Source: Nitrosomonadales bacterium (lineage in GTDB: Bacteria > Pseudomonadota > Gammaproteobacteria > Burkholderiales > Gallionellaceae). Taken from it: DNA of 64,000 nucleotides. The notes under the pieces were generated by a model. That model was not told the origin of the DNA. It made no database searches and saw only the letters and a list, made by a program, of their open reading frames with translations. Below are positions 1 through 9,633 of this stretch, one piece after another. The stretch lies in assembly GCA_016208015.1 (NCBI GenBank), contig JACQYW010000008.1:248001-312000 (forward strand), read 5' to 3'. Every line of letters begins with the position of its first letter. Position 1 is the first letter of the stretch. The position numbers were made by a program, and so were the translations under genes.

Positions 1-2
1 TG

Positions 3-827
3 TCGCTCAAACTGTGGGAGCCGCTGTGCATCGCCGCCCTGAACACACCTGTGCACAAGGCTTCCGCGCAAGTACTGCTGAACGTGCTGCGCGATGCGCT
101 GAACCGGACCCGCGCGGACAGCGACATGCTGTTGCCGCGCATCGATTTCACCGCGCTGTTCCCGCAACGTGCAGCCGAGTATGTCGAACGGCATGGCGGT
201 GAAATCCATCTTTCCTGCGGCGTTGACGTCATCACACCAAAGGCCGAAGGTATCGAGATCGTCACGGCACAGGGCAGCCATGTTTTCAGCCATGTCATCT
301 GCGCCACGGCGCCGAACGTCGCGGCCGAACTGTTGCGCCCGATTTCCGCCCTTGCAGAAACCGTCAGTCGGATCGATGGTCTGGAACAACAACCGATCTA
401 CACCGTGTACCTGCAATACCCGCCTCATGTACTTTTGCCGCATGCCATGATCGGTCTGTACCAGTGCTTCAGCCAATGGCTGTTCGACAAGGGCCAGATC
501 GCCGCACAGCATGGTCTGCTTGCCGCAGTGATCAGCGCGGAAGGCATCCATCAGGAACTGACACAGGAAGCGCTGGCGGAAAAAGTCACCGCAGAGTTAC
601 ACAATGAATTCGGCATCGACGAAACACCGCAGTGGTTCAAAGTCATCGCCGAAAAGCGGGCCACCTTCTGCTGCTCGCCCGATCTGCAACGTCCCGCCCA
701 ACATACGGCGATCTCGAATCTGTTGCTGGCAGGCGACTATACGGCGGGCGATTATCCGGCAACGCTAGAGGGTGCGGTACTAAGCGGATCGCACTGCGCG
801 CGGCTTTGTCTGCCCGGACGAAAATAG
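3..827 (+). CDS. hpnE: Hydroxysqualene dehydroxylase HpnE (C-terminal part; 5' end outside window)
   Basis: The gene enters from the left edge already in frame at base 3; 274 codons are visible. The family is an FAD-dependent amine-oxidase/phytoene-desaturase type flavoenzyme that converts hydroxysqualene to squalene for hopanoid synthesis. Seen: the opening segment LWEPLCIAALNTP typical of squalene-associated desaturases, and near the C-terminus GDYTAGDYPATLEGAV, the FAD-contacting end motif of this superfamily. The GTG at 51 is an internal Val codon and not the start. The last 76 bases overlap the convergent DUF3025 gene. A related carotenoid-type desaturase cannot be excluded without the N-terminus, but the LNTP segment favours HpnE. 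Confidence 0.85.
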   Translation, partial: SLKLWEPLCIAALNTPVHKASAQVLLNVLRDALNRTRADSDMLLPRIDFTALFPQRAAEYVERHGGEIHLSCGVDVITPKAEGIEIVTAQGSHVFSHVICATAPNVAAELLRPISALAETVSRIDGLEQQPIYTVYLQYPPHVLLPHAMIGLYQCFSQWLFDKGQIAAQHGLLAAVISAEGIHQELTQEALAEKVTAELHNEFGIDETPQWFKVIAEKRATFCCSPDLQRPAQHTAISNLLLAGDYTAGDYPATLEGAVLSGSHCARLCLPGRK

Positions 828-1705
828 GCAGTGTTACCGTAAAAAATCTCACGTTCATTTTCCCGGCTCCAGCCGGGCACGCCCAGCAAAGGGACTGGAG
901 CCAGTTCGCGGGTGCTGCGGCAATGTTGCGGCACTGACAAGTACTCCGCCAGTAGCTCATCAAGATGTACCAGCCGTTGCGTTAACTGCCAGTTAAAGAA
1001 CTCCGGTTCCACGGGCAGCAACAGCCCTTGTCCCGTCATCCCGATGTACGGCTGCAAAGCCTTTTCGTACAGGCCGTGGCCGAACAGATAGAAACCCATG
1101 CTGCTTTGCATCTCGGTGCGCCGTTGCCAGAATAGCTCCTTCCATCTGAAATCGCGCAACAACCCGGCCAGTTCCTTGTCCGCACAGGGCACGATGACGC
1201 CGGACTCGTCCAGCAGGGTATTGGTATCGCGCACGGCTCCGCGCTGGCTGCGCTTCACTTCATCATGCACCTCGGTCAACGCCCGATAATGGCGCACATT
1301 GATCGCAGCCTTGGCCCTGGGAAAAGTTGACCACACCAAAGCGTTCAGCAGATCATGCCAATTGTTCGCGCGCGTCGGTACTTCACCTTTCAGGAAGCAG
1401 CGCGGCTCGTATTGCGCCTCGAACGGAAGCTTGCCGTATTCCTGCGGTACGAAACGCAACGTATGACCGTTCTGTACGGTGATGACTGGCTGTTGTTCGG
1501 CGAGCAGCTTATTGCAGACATCCAGTGACGGAAAATCATCTGTTCCGATGCGCGCTATAACGGGGTGCAGCGGCTCAAACGCATGCAAATTCAACAAGGC
1601 CGCTTTGTTCCATTCCGGTATCGTTTCCATGACCGCCAGTTTATCCGAATCGCGCTGTGCAACACATTCTTCGCGGCTTATGGTAAGTTGCGCATTATTC
1701 GACAT
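752..1705 (-). CDS. DUF3025 domain-containing protein
   Basis: Encodes 317 aa of unknown function. The central part (about residues 40-280) has the look of the DUF3025 family of proteobacteria, including the stretch NNWHDLLNALVW and the Trp/Phe/His-rich region around MGFYLFGHGLYEKALQPYIG. There is no signal peptide or obvious membrane segment, so it is probably cytoplasmic. The start ATG at 1705 lies only 36 bases from the divergent cyclic-nucleotide-fold gene, so the two promoters must share this gap. The 3' end runs 76 bases into the convergent hpnE gene. The family assignment is from memory of the sequence pattern; no catalytic role is proposed. Confidence 0.75.
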   Translation of the reverse strand: MSNNAQLTISREECVAQRDSDKLAVMETIPEWNKAALLNLHAFEPLHPVIARIGTDDFPSLDVCNKLLAEQQPVITVQNGHTLRFVPQEYGKLPFEAQYEPRCFLKGEVPTRANNWHDLLNALVWSTFPRAKAAINVRHYRALTEVHDEVKRSQRGAVRDTNTLLDESGVIVPCADKELAGLLRDFRWKELFWQRRTEMQSSMGFYLFGHGLYEKALQPYIGMTGQGLLLPVEPEFFNWQLTQRLVHLDELLAEYLSVPQHCRSTRELAPVPLLGVPGWSRENEREIFYGNTAYFRPGRQSRAQCDPLSTAPSSVAG

Positions 1706-1741
1706 ATCCTGCCAATCACTGATTCAGTCCAAGGAGGGAAA

Positions 1742-2239
1742 ATGAACGAGTTAGATGCCATCCAAGCCAGCCTCGCCAGTTTTACCAAGCGCCTGGACGA
1801 GGTCTCCAACGACCGCTTCAACGAATTGCGCAAGTGTTCCTTTTTCGATCCCATCCCCAGTGAATGGCTTAAACCCGTCGCGGAACAATCGCAGATCAGG
1901 ACATTCTCGGCAGGCGACCACCTCACCGAGGAAGGTGATGACATGGACGCTTTTTACGTCATCCTGTTCGGTACTGCCACGGTGTACTACAGCAAAAAGG
2001 TGGTCGGCACGATACGCAGCGGCGAGTGCATCGGCGAGGGGATGTTCTTCGCCAACGAGAACATTTCGCGTTCGGCAACTGTCGTCGCCGACGGTCAGTT
2101 GATCTCGGCCGAGATCAGAAAAGCGGGTATCGACCGCCTGAGCGGGGAAGCCAAGGCCTACATGGACAAAGCATTGCTGCTGGCGCTGTTCAAGAAACTG
2201 CAAGGGGCGAATCGCAAGATCGAAGAGTTGTTGCGCTGA
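1742..2239 (+). CDS. Cyclic nucleotide-binding-fold protein
   Basis: Encodes 165 aa. The start is fixed by a strong ribosome binding site, AAGGAGGG at 1731-1738; a longer reading frame upstream lacks one. Residues ~30-130 form a CAP_ED/cNMP-binding beta-roll (FFDPIPSEWL, then a GDHLTEEGDDMDAFYVILFG stretch and GECIGEGMFF in the phosphate-binding cassette position). The cassette lacks the usual FGE-(x)-ARSA form, having SRSATVV instead, so binding of a true cyclic nucleotide is uncertain. There is no DNA-binding or catalytic domain; the C-terminal ~35 residues are helical. It is probably a stand-alone regulatory or adaptor subunit, transcribed alone. Confidence 0.75.
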   Translation: MNELDAIQASLASFTKRLDEVSNDRFNELRKCSFFDPIPSEWLKPVAEQSQIRTFSAGDHLTEEGDDMDAFYVILFGTATVYYSKKVVGTIRSGECIGEGMFFANENISRSATVVADGQLISAEIRKAGIDRLSGEAKAYMDKALLLALFKKLQGANRKIEELLR

Positions 2240-2308
2240 CCGATGCCGGCCCGAAGCGCATGTCGTAGGTATTAGTCCTGTTTCACAATCTGAAAAGGAG
2301 TCGTGTGT

Positions 2309-2571
2309 ATGCGTAAATTGCTATTCGCCGCATGTCTGGTCAGCTTTTCTGTTCCCGCGATGGCTTCGTGCGACAGTTTGAAGGCGCAGATCGATGCCAG
2401 GCTGCAAGCCAAGGGAGTCGCCTCATACACCCTGGAGGTCGTACCCGTCGCTGTGACTCCTGCAACTGCTGCATCCGGTGCGGCAGCGGCCACCCCGCCA
2501 AGGAAACCACCGGCAAAGTCGTCGGCACTTGCGAAGGTGATACCAAGCAGATCCTTTACACCCGCAACTGA
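2309..2571 (+). pseudogene. DUF1161 family periplasmic protein, split by a frameshift
   Basis: The reading frame from ATG 2309 (RBS AAAAGGAG at 2293-2300) gives a signal peptide (MRKLLFAACLVSFSVPAMA) followed by CDSLKAQIDARLQAKGVASYTLEVV, the N-terminal half of DUF1161. The expected C-terminal half, GKVVGTCEGDTKQILYTR, is present but in another frame ending with TGA at 2571. One missing base around the C-run at 2493-2500 would rejoin them. As read, the first frame continues to 2602 with unrelated Pro/Ala-rich sequence. An Ala/Thr/Pro-rich insert (about 20 aa) precedes the break. It may be a true frameshift mutation or a sequencing indel in a C tract. Confidence 0.75.
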
Positions 2572-2580
2572 AACATCCCC

Positions 2581-2606
2581 AGGCTCGGCCCTTCCGGCCT
2601 GAGCCT
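2581..2606 (+). terminator. Possible terminator after the DUF1161 gene
   Basis: AGGCTCGGCC and GGCCTGAGCCT form a GC-rich hairpin with a CTTCC loop and one bulged T. The following sequence is pyrimidine-rich but not a clean U tract, so termination is plausible but unproven. Confidence 0.45.
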
Positions 2607-2645
2607 CTCCCTCCTGATTTCCCCATATACCGCAGCGATTTCGGC

Positions 2646-2651
2646 TAGAAT
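2646..2651 (+). promoter_or_regulatory. Candidate -10 box of the parA-like gene
   Basis: TAGAAT lies nine bases upstream of the ATG at 2661. Transcription would then start about 2657-2660, leaving almost no leader. No convincing -35 hexamer is seen 17 bases upstream. Confidence 0.4.
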
Positions 2652-2660
2652 CTTGGCCGT

Positions 2661-3428
2661 ATGAGCATCATCGCGGTCTTCAACCAAAAAGGCGGAGTCG
2701 GCAAGACCACTACCGCTGTCAATCTCGCTGCTGCACTGTCACGCATCGGTCGTACCACCTACGGCATCGACCTCGACCCGCAAGCGCAACTCACTTCCAT
2801 TGCCAATGTTTCGGTGAAGTCGGGAGCCGACACGATCCTGGGATTGTTCCAGCAGAACCGCCCCTTGAAAGGGCTGGTGCTGGACTCTCCCAGCAATATC
2901 AAAGTCATTCCCTCGCATACCGAGGTATCCAAAGTGGATGCCCTGTATGGCAAGGGATTCAACGTGGTGAACAAACTCAACAACGCGCTCCAGGCCGAGC
3001 GTTTCGGCGGCAAGGATACGCCGGTGGTGATCGATTGCAGCCCGCTGGTCGGTGTGCTTTCGCTGAATGCGATCTTCGCGTGTACCGGCCTGATCGTGCC
3101 GATCTCGGCCGATCATCTCTCTACCAAAGGCGCGATCCAGATCGAGAAGACCCTGGGTGCATTGGAGCAGGTGCTCAAGCGGCGCGTCCCGCGCCGCTAT
3201 CTGATCACCCGCTTCGACGGGCGTAGACGCATGGCCTGGGATGTATTGAAACTGGTGGAAGAACACTTCGGCGCCGATGTCTGCAAGACTCGAATTGCGG
3301 AGAACGTCAGTCTGGCCGAAAGTCCGGCATTGAATAAAACGGTGTATGAGCATGCGCCGGACAGCCGTGGCGCACACGATTACGACGATCTGCTGAAAGA
3401 ACTGCTGGCGGACGGTTTCATCGAATAG
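2661..3428 (+). CDS. ParA family ATPase (orphan)
   Basis: Encodes 255 aa. Residues 8-16 carry the deviant Walker A motif QKGGVGKTT; the Walker A' region DLDPQAQLT is at ~38-46 and a Walker B-like VVIDCSPLVG at ~120. This is the ParA/MinD/Soj fold, a dimerising ATPase that positions DNA or protein cargo on the nucleoid or membrane. There is no parB or parS-like neighbour and no plasmid gene nearby, so a chromosomal orphan ParA (cargo positioning, e.g. of chemoreceptors, pili or enzymes) is more likely than chromosome partition. There is no Shine-Dalgarno sequence before the ATG, consistent with a very short or absent leader. The 3' end is 4 bases from a convergent small gene. Confidence 0.85.
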   Translation: MSIIAVFNQKGGVGKTTTAVNLAAALSRIGRTTYGIDLDPQAQLTSIANVSVKSGADTILGLFQQNRPLKGLVLDSPSNIKVIPSHTEVSKVDALYGKGFNVVNKLNNALQAERFGGKDTPVVIDCSPLVGVLSLNAIFACTGLIVPISADHLSTKGAIQIEKTLGALEQVLKRRVPRRYLITRFDGRRRMAWDVLKLVEEHFGADVCKTRIAENVSLAESPALNKTVYEHAPDSRGAHDYDDLLKELLADGFIE

Positions 3429-3432
3429 CAGT

Positions 3433-3651
3433 TCACTTGGATATCAGCGACAGGATATCCTCGACCGATATGGTCTGCTGACTACCGCCACGACCATCTT
3501 CCGACTGTTTGGAATTGCAACTGACGATCTCGCAGTAGCGGTACATCTGCCGCAGCCTGCGCTCCGCCTCGGCTTCGTCGCGCCCGGCGATCACGACGCT
3601 ATCCACCTTCTGGCCGTCACGCGTCAGGATCGAAAAATCGAACTTCTGCAT
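3433..3651 (-). CDS. Small conserved-looking hypothetical protein (72 aa)
   Basis: The ATG at 3651 was chosen over the GTG one codon upstream because AGGAGG sits six bases before it. The product is soluble, 72 aa, with an N-terminal beta-type segment (MQKFDFSILTRDGQKVDSVVI), a helix rich in Glu/Arg (DEAEAERRLRQMY), a Cys pair at ~42 and ~47 and a C-terminal helix. The first half resembles small proteins with a beta-beta-alpha fold that read like single-domain adaptors, but no family is recognised. It lies between rlmB and the convergent parA-like gene; no function is proposed. Confidence 0.7.
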   Translation of the reverse strand: MQKFDFSILTRDGQKVDSVVIAGRDEAEAERRLRQMYRYCEIVSCNSKQSEDGRGGSQQTISVEDILSLISK

Positions 3652-3672
3652 CACTATCCTCCTGCAAATTTT

Positions 3673-4416
3673 TTATTTTGTAGCCGCCCTCTGCCTTCTT
3701 GCTTCATATAGACAAACGCCGGTGCTCACCGAAACGTTCAGACTTTCCACACTTCCCTGCATCGGGATGCGCACCAGCTGATCGCAGGTCTCTTTGGTCA
3801 GGCGGCGCAAACCCTCGCCTTCCGCACCCAACACCCATGCCACCGCGCCTTTGTGCTGCACATCATACAGATTTGTCTCGGCTTCGCCATCCATGCCGAT
3901 CACCCAGATGTCGCGTTCCTGCAATTCGCGCAGGGTGCGCGCCAGATTGGTGACGGTGATATAGGGCACGGTTTGCGCCGCGCCGCAGGCGACCTTTTCC
4001 ACCGTGGCATTGACGCCCACGGCACGGTCTTTTGGCGCGATCACCGCATGCACACCGAAGGCATCGGCACTGCGCAGGCAGGCGCCCAGATTGTGCGGGT
4101 CCTGTACGCCGTCCAGCACCAGCAGCAGGGCCGGTTCGGTCAGCGTATCCAGCACATCGTCCAGATGCTGCACCTTCTGCGCCGCATTGACACGTGCCGC
4201 GACGCCCTGATGGCGCGCGTTTCCGGCCATGCCGTCCAGACGTTTGCTGTCCACCTGGATGACGCGTACGCCGTTGCTTTCGGCCAGTTTCAGCAGGTCG
4301 CGCGCTCGCGGATCCTTGCGCTGCGGGTCGACATACACTTCCAGCACGCTGTCCGCGTTCTGGCGGATACGGGCGGTGACGGCATGGAAGCCGTGGATGA
4401 TGCGCGACTCAGCCAT
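3673..4416 (-). CDS. rlmB: 23S rRNA (guanosine-2'-O)-methyltransferase RlmB
   Basis: Encodes 247 aa, the usual length. RlmB methylates the ribose of G2251 in the 23S rRNA P loop using S-adenosylmethionine. Seen: an N-terminal substrate-binding domain (IIHGFHAV..., residues 5-75) and the SpoU/SPOUT knot with motif 1 [14 protein letters not shown], motif 2 [12 protein letters not shown] and motif 3 [13 protein letters not shown]. The start at ATG 4416 gives the family N-terminus and overlaps the rnr stop by 8 bases, so it is translated in an rnr-rlmB operon, as in many proteobacteria. A longer upstream reading is rejected as it lies wholly inside rnr. Confidence 0.95.
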   Translation of the reverse strand: MAESRIIHGFHAVTARIRQNADSVLEVYVDPQRKDPRARDLLKLAESNGVRVIQVDSKRLDGMAGNARHQGVAARVNAAQKVQHLDDVLDTLTEPALLLVLDGVQDPHNLGACLRSADAFGVHAVIAPKDRAVGVNATVEKVACGAAQTVPYITVTNLARTLRELQERDIWVIGMDGEAETNLYDVQHKGAVAWVLGAEGEGLRRLTKETCDQLVRIPMQGSVESLNVSVSTGVCLYEARRQRAATK

Positions 4417-6700
4417 GACGTTTCCCCGATTTACCTGAAGACTTTCCGGATTTTGCCGGTTTGCCAGCGGCCTTCTTGGGCGGGGCAGCACCCCATGCCC
4501 CCACATTGATCTGGGACGGTGCGTCGTTGCTTTCCACGCTCTCCAGCACGAAATCGATCTTGGTACTCTCCATGTCCACCCGCACCACCTTCACGCGCAC
4601 GCGGTCGCCGAGACGATAACGCTTGCCGGTGCGCTCGCCCAGCATCTGGTGCTTGGCGGCATCGAAGTGGTAGTAGTCGGCGCCCAGTTCGGAAACATGC
4701 ACCAGACCTTCGACGTACAGATCGTCCAGCGCCACGAACAGACCGAAGCCGGTGACCGAAGAGATGGAGCCGTCGAACACGCTGCCCAGATGGTCGCGCA
4801 TGTAGAAACACTTGAGCCAGGCTTCGACGTCGCGGGTGGCGTCGTCGGCGCGGCGCTCGGTCATCGAGCAATGCACGCCCAGCTCCGCCCACTTGAGTTG
4901 CGGCTTGTATTTCTTCCCTTCCAGCACGGCCTTGATGGCACGGTGCACCAACAGGTCCGGATAACGGCGGATCGGCGAGGTGAAGTGCGCGTAAGCCTCG
5001 TATCCCAGGCCGAAGTGCCCCAGGTTCTCCGGCGCATACACTGCCTGACGCAAAGAACGCAGCATCACGGTCTGTAGCAGCCCGGCATCGGGGCGTCCTT
5101 TGATCTGCTTGAGCAGCTTGGAATAGTCCGCCGCTTGCGGATCGTCGCCGCCGCCCAGTTGCAGACCGAACTCCTTGAAGAACTCGCGCACCGCTTCCAA
5201 TTTTTCCGGGGTCGGGCCTTCGTGCACGCGGTACAGCACCGAGTGTTCATGCTCCTTCAGGAACGCTGCCGCGCACACGTTGGCCGCCAGCATGCATTCC
5301 TCGATCAGCTTGTGCGCGTCGTTGCGTATCACCGGCACGATCTTCTCGATCTTGCCGTTCGCATTGAAGATCATCTGCGTCTCGACCGTTTCGAAGTCGA
5401 TGGCACCGCGCTTCGCGCGCGCCTGCAACAGTGTCTGGAACAGCTTGTACAGATTGTTGATGTGCGGCAGCACTTCCGCGTATTTCTGGCCGTTCTCGCC
5501 CTGAGGATTGGCCAGCATGTCGGCCACCTGCGTGTAGGTCAGCCGAGCATGCGAGAACATCACCGAGGGAAAAAAACGATGTTTCTGGATCTCGCCCTCT
5601 GCGCTGATCTGCATGTCGCACACCATGCACAGGCGCTCGACGTTGGGATTGAGCGAGCAAAGGCCGTTGGACAGTTCCTCCGGCAGCATCGGGATCACGC
5701 GGCGCGGGAAATACACCGAGTTGCCGCGGTTGATCGCCTCCTTGTCCAGTGCATCGCCCGCTTTTACATAGGCGCTCACGTCGGCGATTGCCACCACCAA
5801 ACGGAAGCCCTGGGCGTTCGGTTCGCAATACACCGCATCGTCGAAATCGCGCGCGGTCTCTCCGTCTATGGTCACCAGCGGCAGATTGGCCACGCTCTCG
5901 CGCCCGGTATAGTCGGCCGGCTTCACCTCGGGCGAGAACGCCTTGGCCTGCTTTTCGGCATCATGCGGGAATTCGTTGGGCAGGTCGTGCTTGCGCAGGG
6001 CGATCTCGATCTCCATGCCGGGATCGGCATAGTTGCCCAACACCTCGACGATGCGGCCGATGGGCTGCGCATGCTTGGACGGCTGCTGCATGATCTCCAG
6101 CATCACCACCTGCCCTGCCTTGGCCCCGGCAGACTCACCGTGAGCAACCAGAAAGTCCTGGCTGATGCGGCGATTCTCCGCGACCACGAACTGGATGCCG
6201 TGCTCTTCATACAAACGTCCGACCACGCGGGTATTGGCATTCTCCAGCACCTCAACGATCTTGGCCTCGCGGCGGCCGCGCCTGTCCTCGCCGCCGATAC
6301 GTGCCATCACGGTGTCGCCGTGCAGCGCCTTGTGCATTTCCTTCTCGCTCAATACCAGATCGGCGCTGCCGTCTTCCGGGATCAGGAAGCCGAATCCGTC
6401 GGGGTGGCCCTGTACCTTGCCCTTGATCAGGTCGAGCTTGTCCACCACGCAGATGGCACGCTTGCGGTTGCGCATGATCTGGCCATCGCGCTCCATGGCG
6501 CGCAGGCGGCGGGTGAACAGTTCCTCTTCATGATCCTCGATCTGCAACAGGGTACACAGCTCGTCCTGTTCCAGCGGCACGCCCTTTTCCGCCAGCATTT
6601 GCAGGATATATTCTCGGCTGGGCAAGGGTTGTTCGTACTGTTCGCGCTCGCGCTCCAAGAACGGGTCGAGTTCACGGATATTTTTTTTCTTTTTCGTCAT
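4409..6700 (-). CDS. rnr: Ribonuclease R
   Basis: Encodes 763 aa. It is a processive 3'-5' exoribonuclease that degrades structured RNA. Seen in order: an N-terminal helix-turn-helix (~residues 20-85), cold-shock domains (~85-240), the RNB catalytic domain with [13 protein letters not shown] (metal-binding aspartates, ~residue 280) and the [15 protein letters not shown] motif near 560, an S1 domain (~640-725), and a Lys/Ser/Gly-rich basic tail. The ATG at 6700 is preferred; a GTG two codons upstream is possible because AGGA is four bases before it and ten before the ATG. It is the first gene of the rnr-rlmB operon, divergent from tRNA-Leu. Confidence 0.95.
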   Translation of the reverse strand: MTKKKKNIRELDPFLEREREQYEQPLPSREYILQMLAEKGVPLEQDELCTLLQIEDHEEELFTRRLRAMERDGQIMRNRKRAICVVDKLDLIKGKVQGHPDGFGFLIPEDGSADLVLSEKEMHKALHGDTVMARIGGEDRRGRREAKIVEVLENANTRVVGRLYEEHGIQFVVAENRRISQDFLVAHGESAGAKAGQVVMLEIMQQPSKHAQPIGRIVEVLGNYADPGMEIEIALRKHDLPNEFPHDAEKQAKAFSPEVKPADYTGRESVANLPLVTIDGETARDFDDAVYCEPNAQGFRLVVAIADVSAYVKAGDALDKEAINRGNSVYFPRRVIPMLPEELSNGLCSLNPNVERLCMVCDMQISAEGEIQKHRFFPSVMFSHARLTYTQVADMLANPQGENGQKYAEVLPHINNLYKLFQTLLQARAKRGAIDFETVETQMIFNANGKIEKIVPVIRNDAHKLIEECMLAANVCAAAFLKEHEHSVLYRVHEGPTPEKLEAVREFFKEFGLQLGGGDDPQAADYSKLLKQIKGRPDAGLLQTVMLRSLRQAVYAPENLGHFGLGYEAYAHFTSPIRRYPDLLVHRAIKAVLEGKKYKPQLKWAELGVHCSMTERRADDATRDVEAWLKCFYMRDHLGSVFDGSISSVTGFGLFVALDDLYVEGLVHVSELGADYYHFDAAKHQMLGERTGKRYRLGDRVRVKVVRVDMESTKIDFVLESVESNDAPSQINVGAWGAAPPKKAAGKPAKSGKSSGKSGKRHG

Positions 6701-6746
6701 TGACACATAATCCTATAACAATTAAAGTGCGCACCCTCGAAGCATT

Positions 6747-6831
6747 GCCCAGATGGCGGAATTGGTAGACGCGCACGGTTCAGGTCCGTGTGCCGCAAGG
6801 TGTGGAGGTTCGAGTCCTCTTCTGGGCACCA
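6747..6831 (+). tRNA. tRNA-Leu (anticodon CAG)
   Basis: 85 nt including an encoded CCA. The acceptor stem is GCCCAGA (6747-6753) with TCTGGGC (6821-6827). The anticodon stem CACGG/CCGTG closes the loop TTCAGGT, with CAG at 6781-6783. A long variable arm (class II) and the T-loop GGTTCGAGTCC are present. All stems pair fully. Confidence 0.97.
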
Positions 6832-6843
6832 ATATTCAACAAG

Positions 6844-6869
6844 ATGGTCCGCGAAAGCGGGCCATTTTT
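6844..6869 (+). terminator. Terminator of tRNA-Leu
   Basis: ATGGTCCGC-GAAA-GCGGGCCAT (one G-T pair) is followed by TTTTTG, a classic intrinsic terminator just after the tRNA 3' end. Confidence 0.85.
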
Positions 6870-6892
6870 GTTTATATCTCCGTTTTCCAAAT

Positions 6893-6921
6893 AAAAACAC
6901 GCACCGCCTTGGCGATGCGTG
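6893..6921 (-). terminator. Terminator of purA
   Basis: On the minus strand CACGCATCGCC and GGCGGTGCGTG pair across a two-base AA loop with one mismatch and run into TTTTTAT, 28 bases after the purA stop. Confidence 0.85.
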
Positions 6922-6948
6922 CCCGTTTCTACCGTTTGGATCACCTGC

Positions 6949-8271
<1,323 letters not shown>

Positions 8272-8284
8272 CTAATCCCTGGTT

Positions 8285-9442
8285 TCAATTCTTCATTTCG
8301 ACAACAAGCCACTTGCCGCCACGCAGCACCAATTCGCGATCGCAGTTCAGCTCGGAGTGGTATTCAGCTTTGCCCAACAAGTCGACCACCACAACTTCGC
8401 CCTGCTCACGCAGTTTGACGATAGCCGCGTCCAAAGCCTCATCCTGACGGTAAGGGGCGTGTATCCCCTTGACTGGCGTCTGCTTTGCCAGCAAACCATG
8501 CAATTGGCGCAGATCCATGCTGAAACCGGTAGCCGGACGGGCGCGACCGAAGGCCTTGCCGACGTCGTCGTAGCGCCCGCCAACGGCGATGGCATCATGG
8601 CTGCCCTCATGGTAAGCCGCAAATACCATGCCGCTGTGATAGTGATAACCGCGCAACTCGGCCAGATCGATGCCGATGCCGCTGGCAGCGCCTTGCAGAT
8701 GCGCTGCGGCTTGGGCCAGGTCGTCCAGCGCCCCTTTCAGCTCGGGATAGTCCGGCAGAACGGCGCGCGCCTGTGCGATGACCTCGACGCCACCATATAG
8801 CTTGGGTAAAGCCAGTATTGCAGCCTGCGTCTGTTTGGGCAGGCCGGTGACCAGTGTTTGCAGCGTTGGGACATCTTTGCACTGTAGTGCATTGAACAGT
8901 TCGCTTTCCAGCCCGGCGGGGACAGCTGCGCGTTGCATCAGGCTGCGGAACACGGCGACATGTCCGAAATCGAGATGTACGCCTTTTATGCCCAGCAAGG
9001 CAAGCGCTTGCAGCATCAGGCGCTGCACCTCCAGGTCGCTTTCTATTCCCGTATGCCCGTACAACTCGGCTCCGATCTGCAAGGGCTCGCGGGTGCGCAT
9101 CAAACCAGATGGCTGTGTATGCAGCACACTGCCCGCATAACACAGGCGCGCCAGGCCCTGACGATTGAGCAGATGGGCGTCGATGCGCGCCACCTGCGGC
9201 GTGATGTCGGCGCGGACAGCCAAAGTACGACCGCTCAACTGGTCGACCAATTTGAAGCTGCGCAGGTCCATGTCCACGCTGTCGTTGATGAGCAACGATT
9301 CGGCATATTCCAGCAAGGGGGGAGACACCAGTTGATAACCGGAGCGGCGCAGCAGTTCAAGCACATCGCGGCGCATGCCTTCGATGCGCCATGCCTCGTC
9401 CGGCAGCATGTCTTGGATATATTCCGGTAACAACCAATTCAT
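8285..9442 (-). CDS. hisZ: ATP phosphoribosyltransferase regulatory subunit HisZ
   Basis: Encodes 385 aa. HisZ is a catalytically inactive paralogue of histidyl-tRNA synthetase that binds short-form HisG and confers activity and feedback control in histidine synthesis. Seen: a class II synthetase-like core with motif-1-like LLPEYIQDMLPDEA and motif-2-like RADITPQVARI, a degenerate motif 3 (GGRYDDVGKAFG) and no C-terminal anticodon-binding domain, unlike hisS in this same window (422 aa). The start overlaps the DUF2065 stop (TAATG). Its location between hflC/DUF2065 and purA is the standard betaproteobacterial position. Confidence 0.93.
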   Translation of the reverse strand: MNWLLPEYIQDMLPDEAWRIEGMRRDVLELLRRSGYQLVSPPLLEYAESLLINDSVDMDLRSFKLVDQLSGRTLAVRADITPQVARIDAHLLNRQGLARLCYAGSVLHTQPSGLMRTREPLQIGAELYGHTGIESDLEVQRLMLQALALLGIKGVHLDFGHVAVFRSLMQRAAVPAGLESELFNALQCKDVPTLQTLVTGLPKQTQAAILALPKLYGGVEVIAQARAVLPDYPELKGALDDLAQAAAHLQGAASGIGIDLAELRGYHYHSGMVFAAYHEGSHDAIAVGGRYDDVGKAFGRARPATGFSMDLRQLHGLLAKQTPVKGIHAPYRQDEALDAAIVKLREQGEVVVVDLLGKAEYHSELNCDRELVLRGGKWLVVEMKN

Positions 9443-9627
9443 TATTTCATCCAGTAAATCAGCAACAGCCCGCTCAGCATCAGCGTCAATCCGATGAAGC
9501 GGGCCTGACCGTCCTGTAGCTGTGAAACCTTGCGCATCGTCTCGCGCCAGGAGGCGGGAAACAGGAACGGCATGATCCCCTCCAGCACCAGCATCAACCC
9601 CAACGCCGCCAGCCAGTAGTCGCCCAT
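9442..9627 (-). CDS. DUF2065 small inner-membrane protein
   Basis: 61 aa with two predicted membrane helices (WLAALGLMLVLEGIMPFLF and RFIGLTLMLSGLLLIYW) joined by a short polar loop. It matches the DUF2065/YjeT pattern, habitually located between hflC and hisZ/purA. The start is six bases after hflC and the stop overlaps the hisZ start, so it is translated with the hfl operon. Function is unknown; association with the HflKC-FtsH membrane complex is only suggested by position. Confidence 0.88.
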   Translation of the reverse strand: MGDYWLAALGLMLVLEGIMPFLFPASWRETMRKVSQLQDGQARFIGLTLMLSGLLLIYWMK

Positions 9628-9633
9628 GCGATC

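Noticed and set aside
5135..6703. A 522-codon open frame opposite rnr
   Set aside because: It is the antisense shadow of a full-length RNase R; it has a His/Leu/Arg-rich composition and no protein family character.
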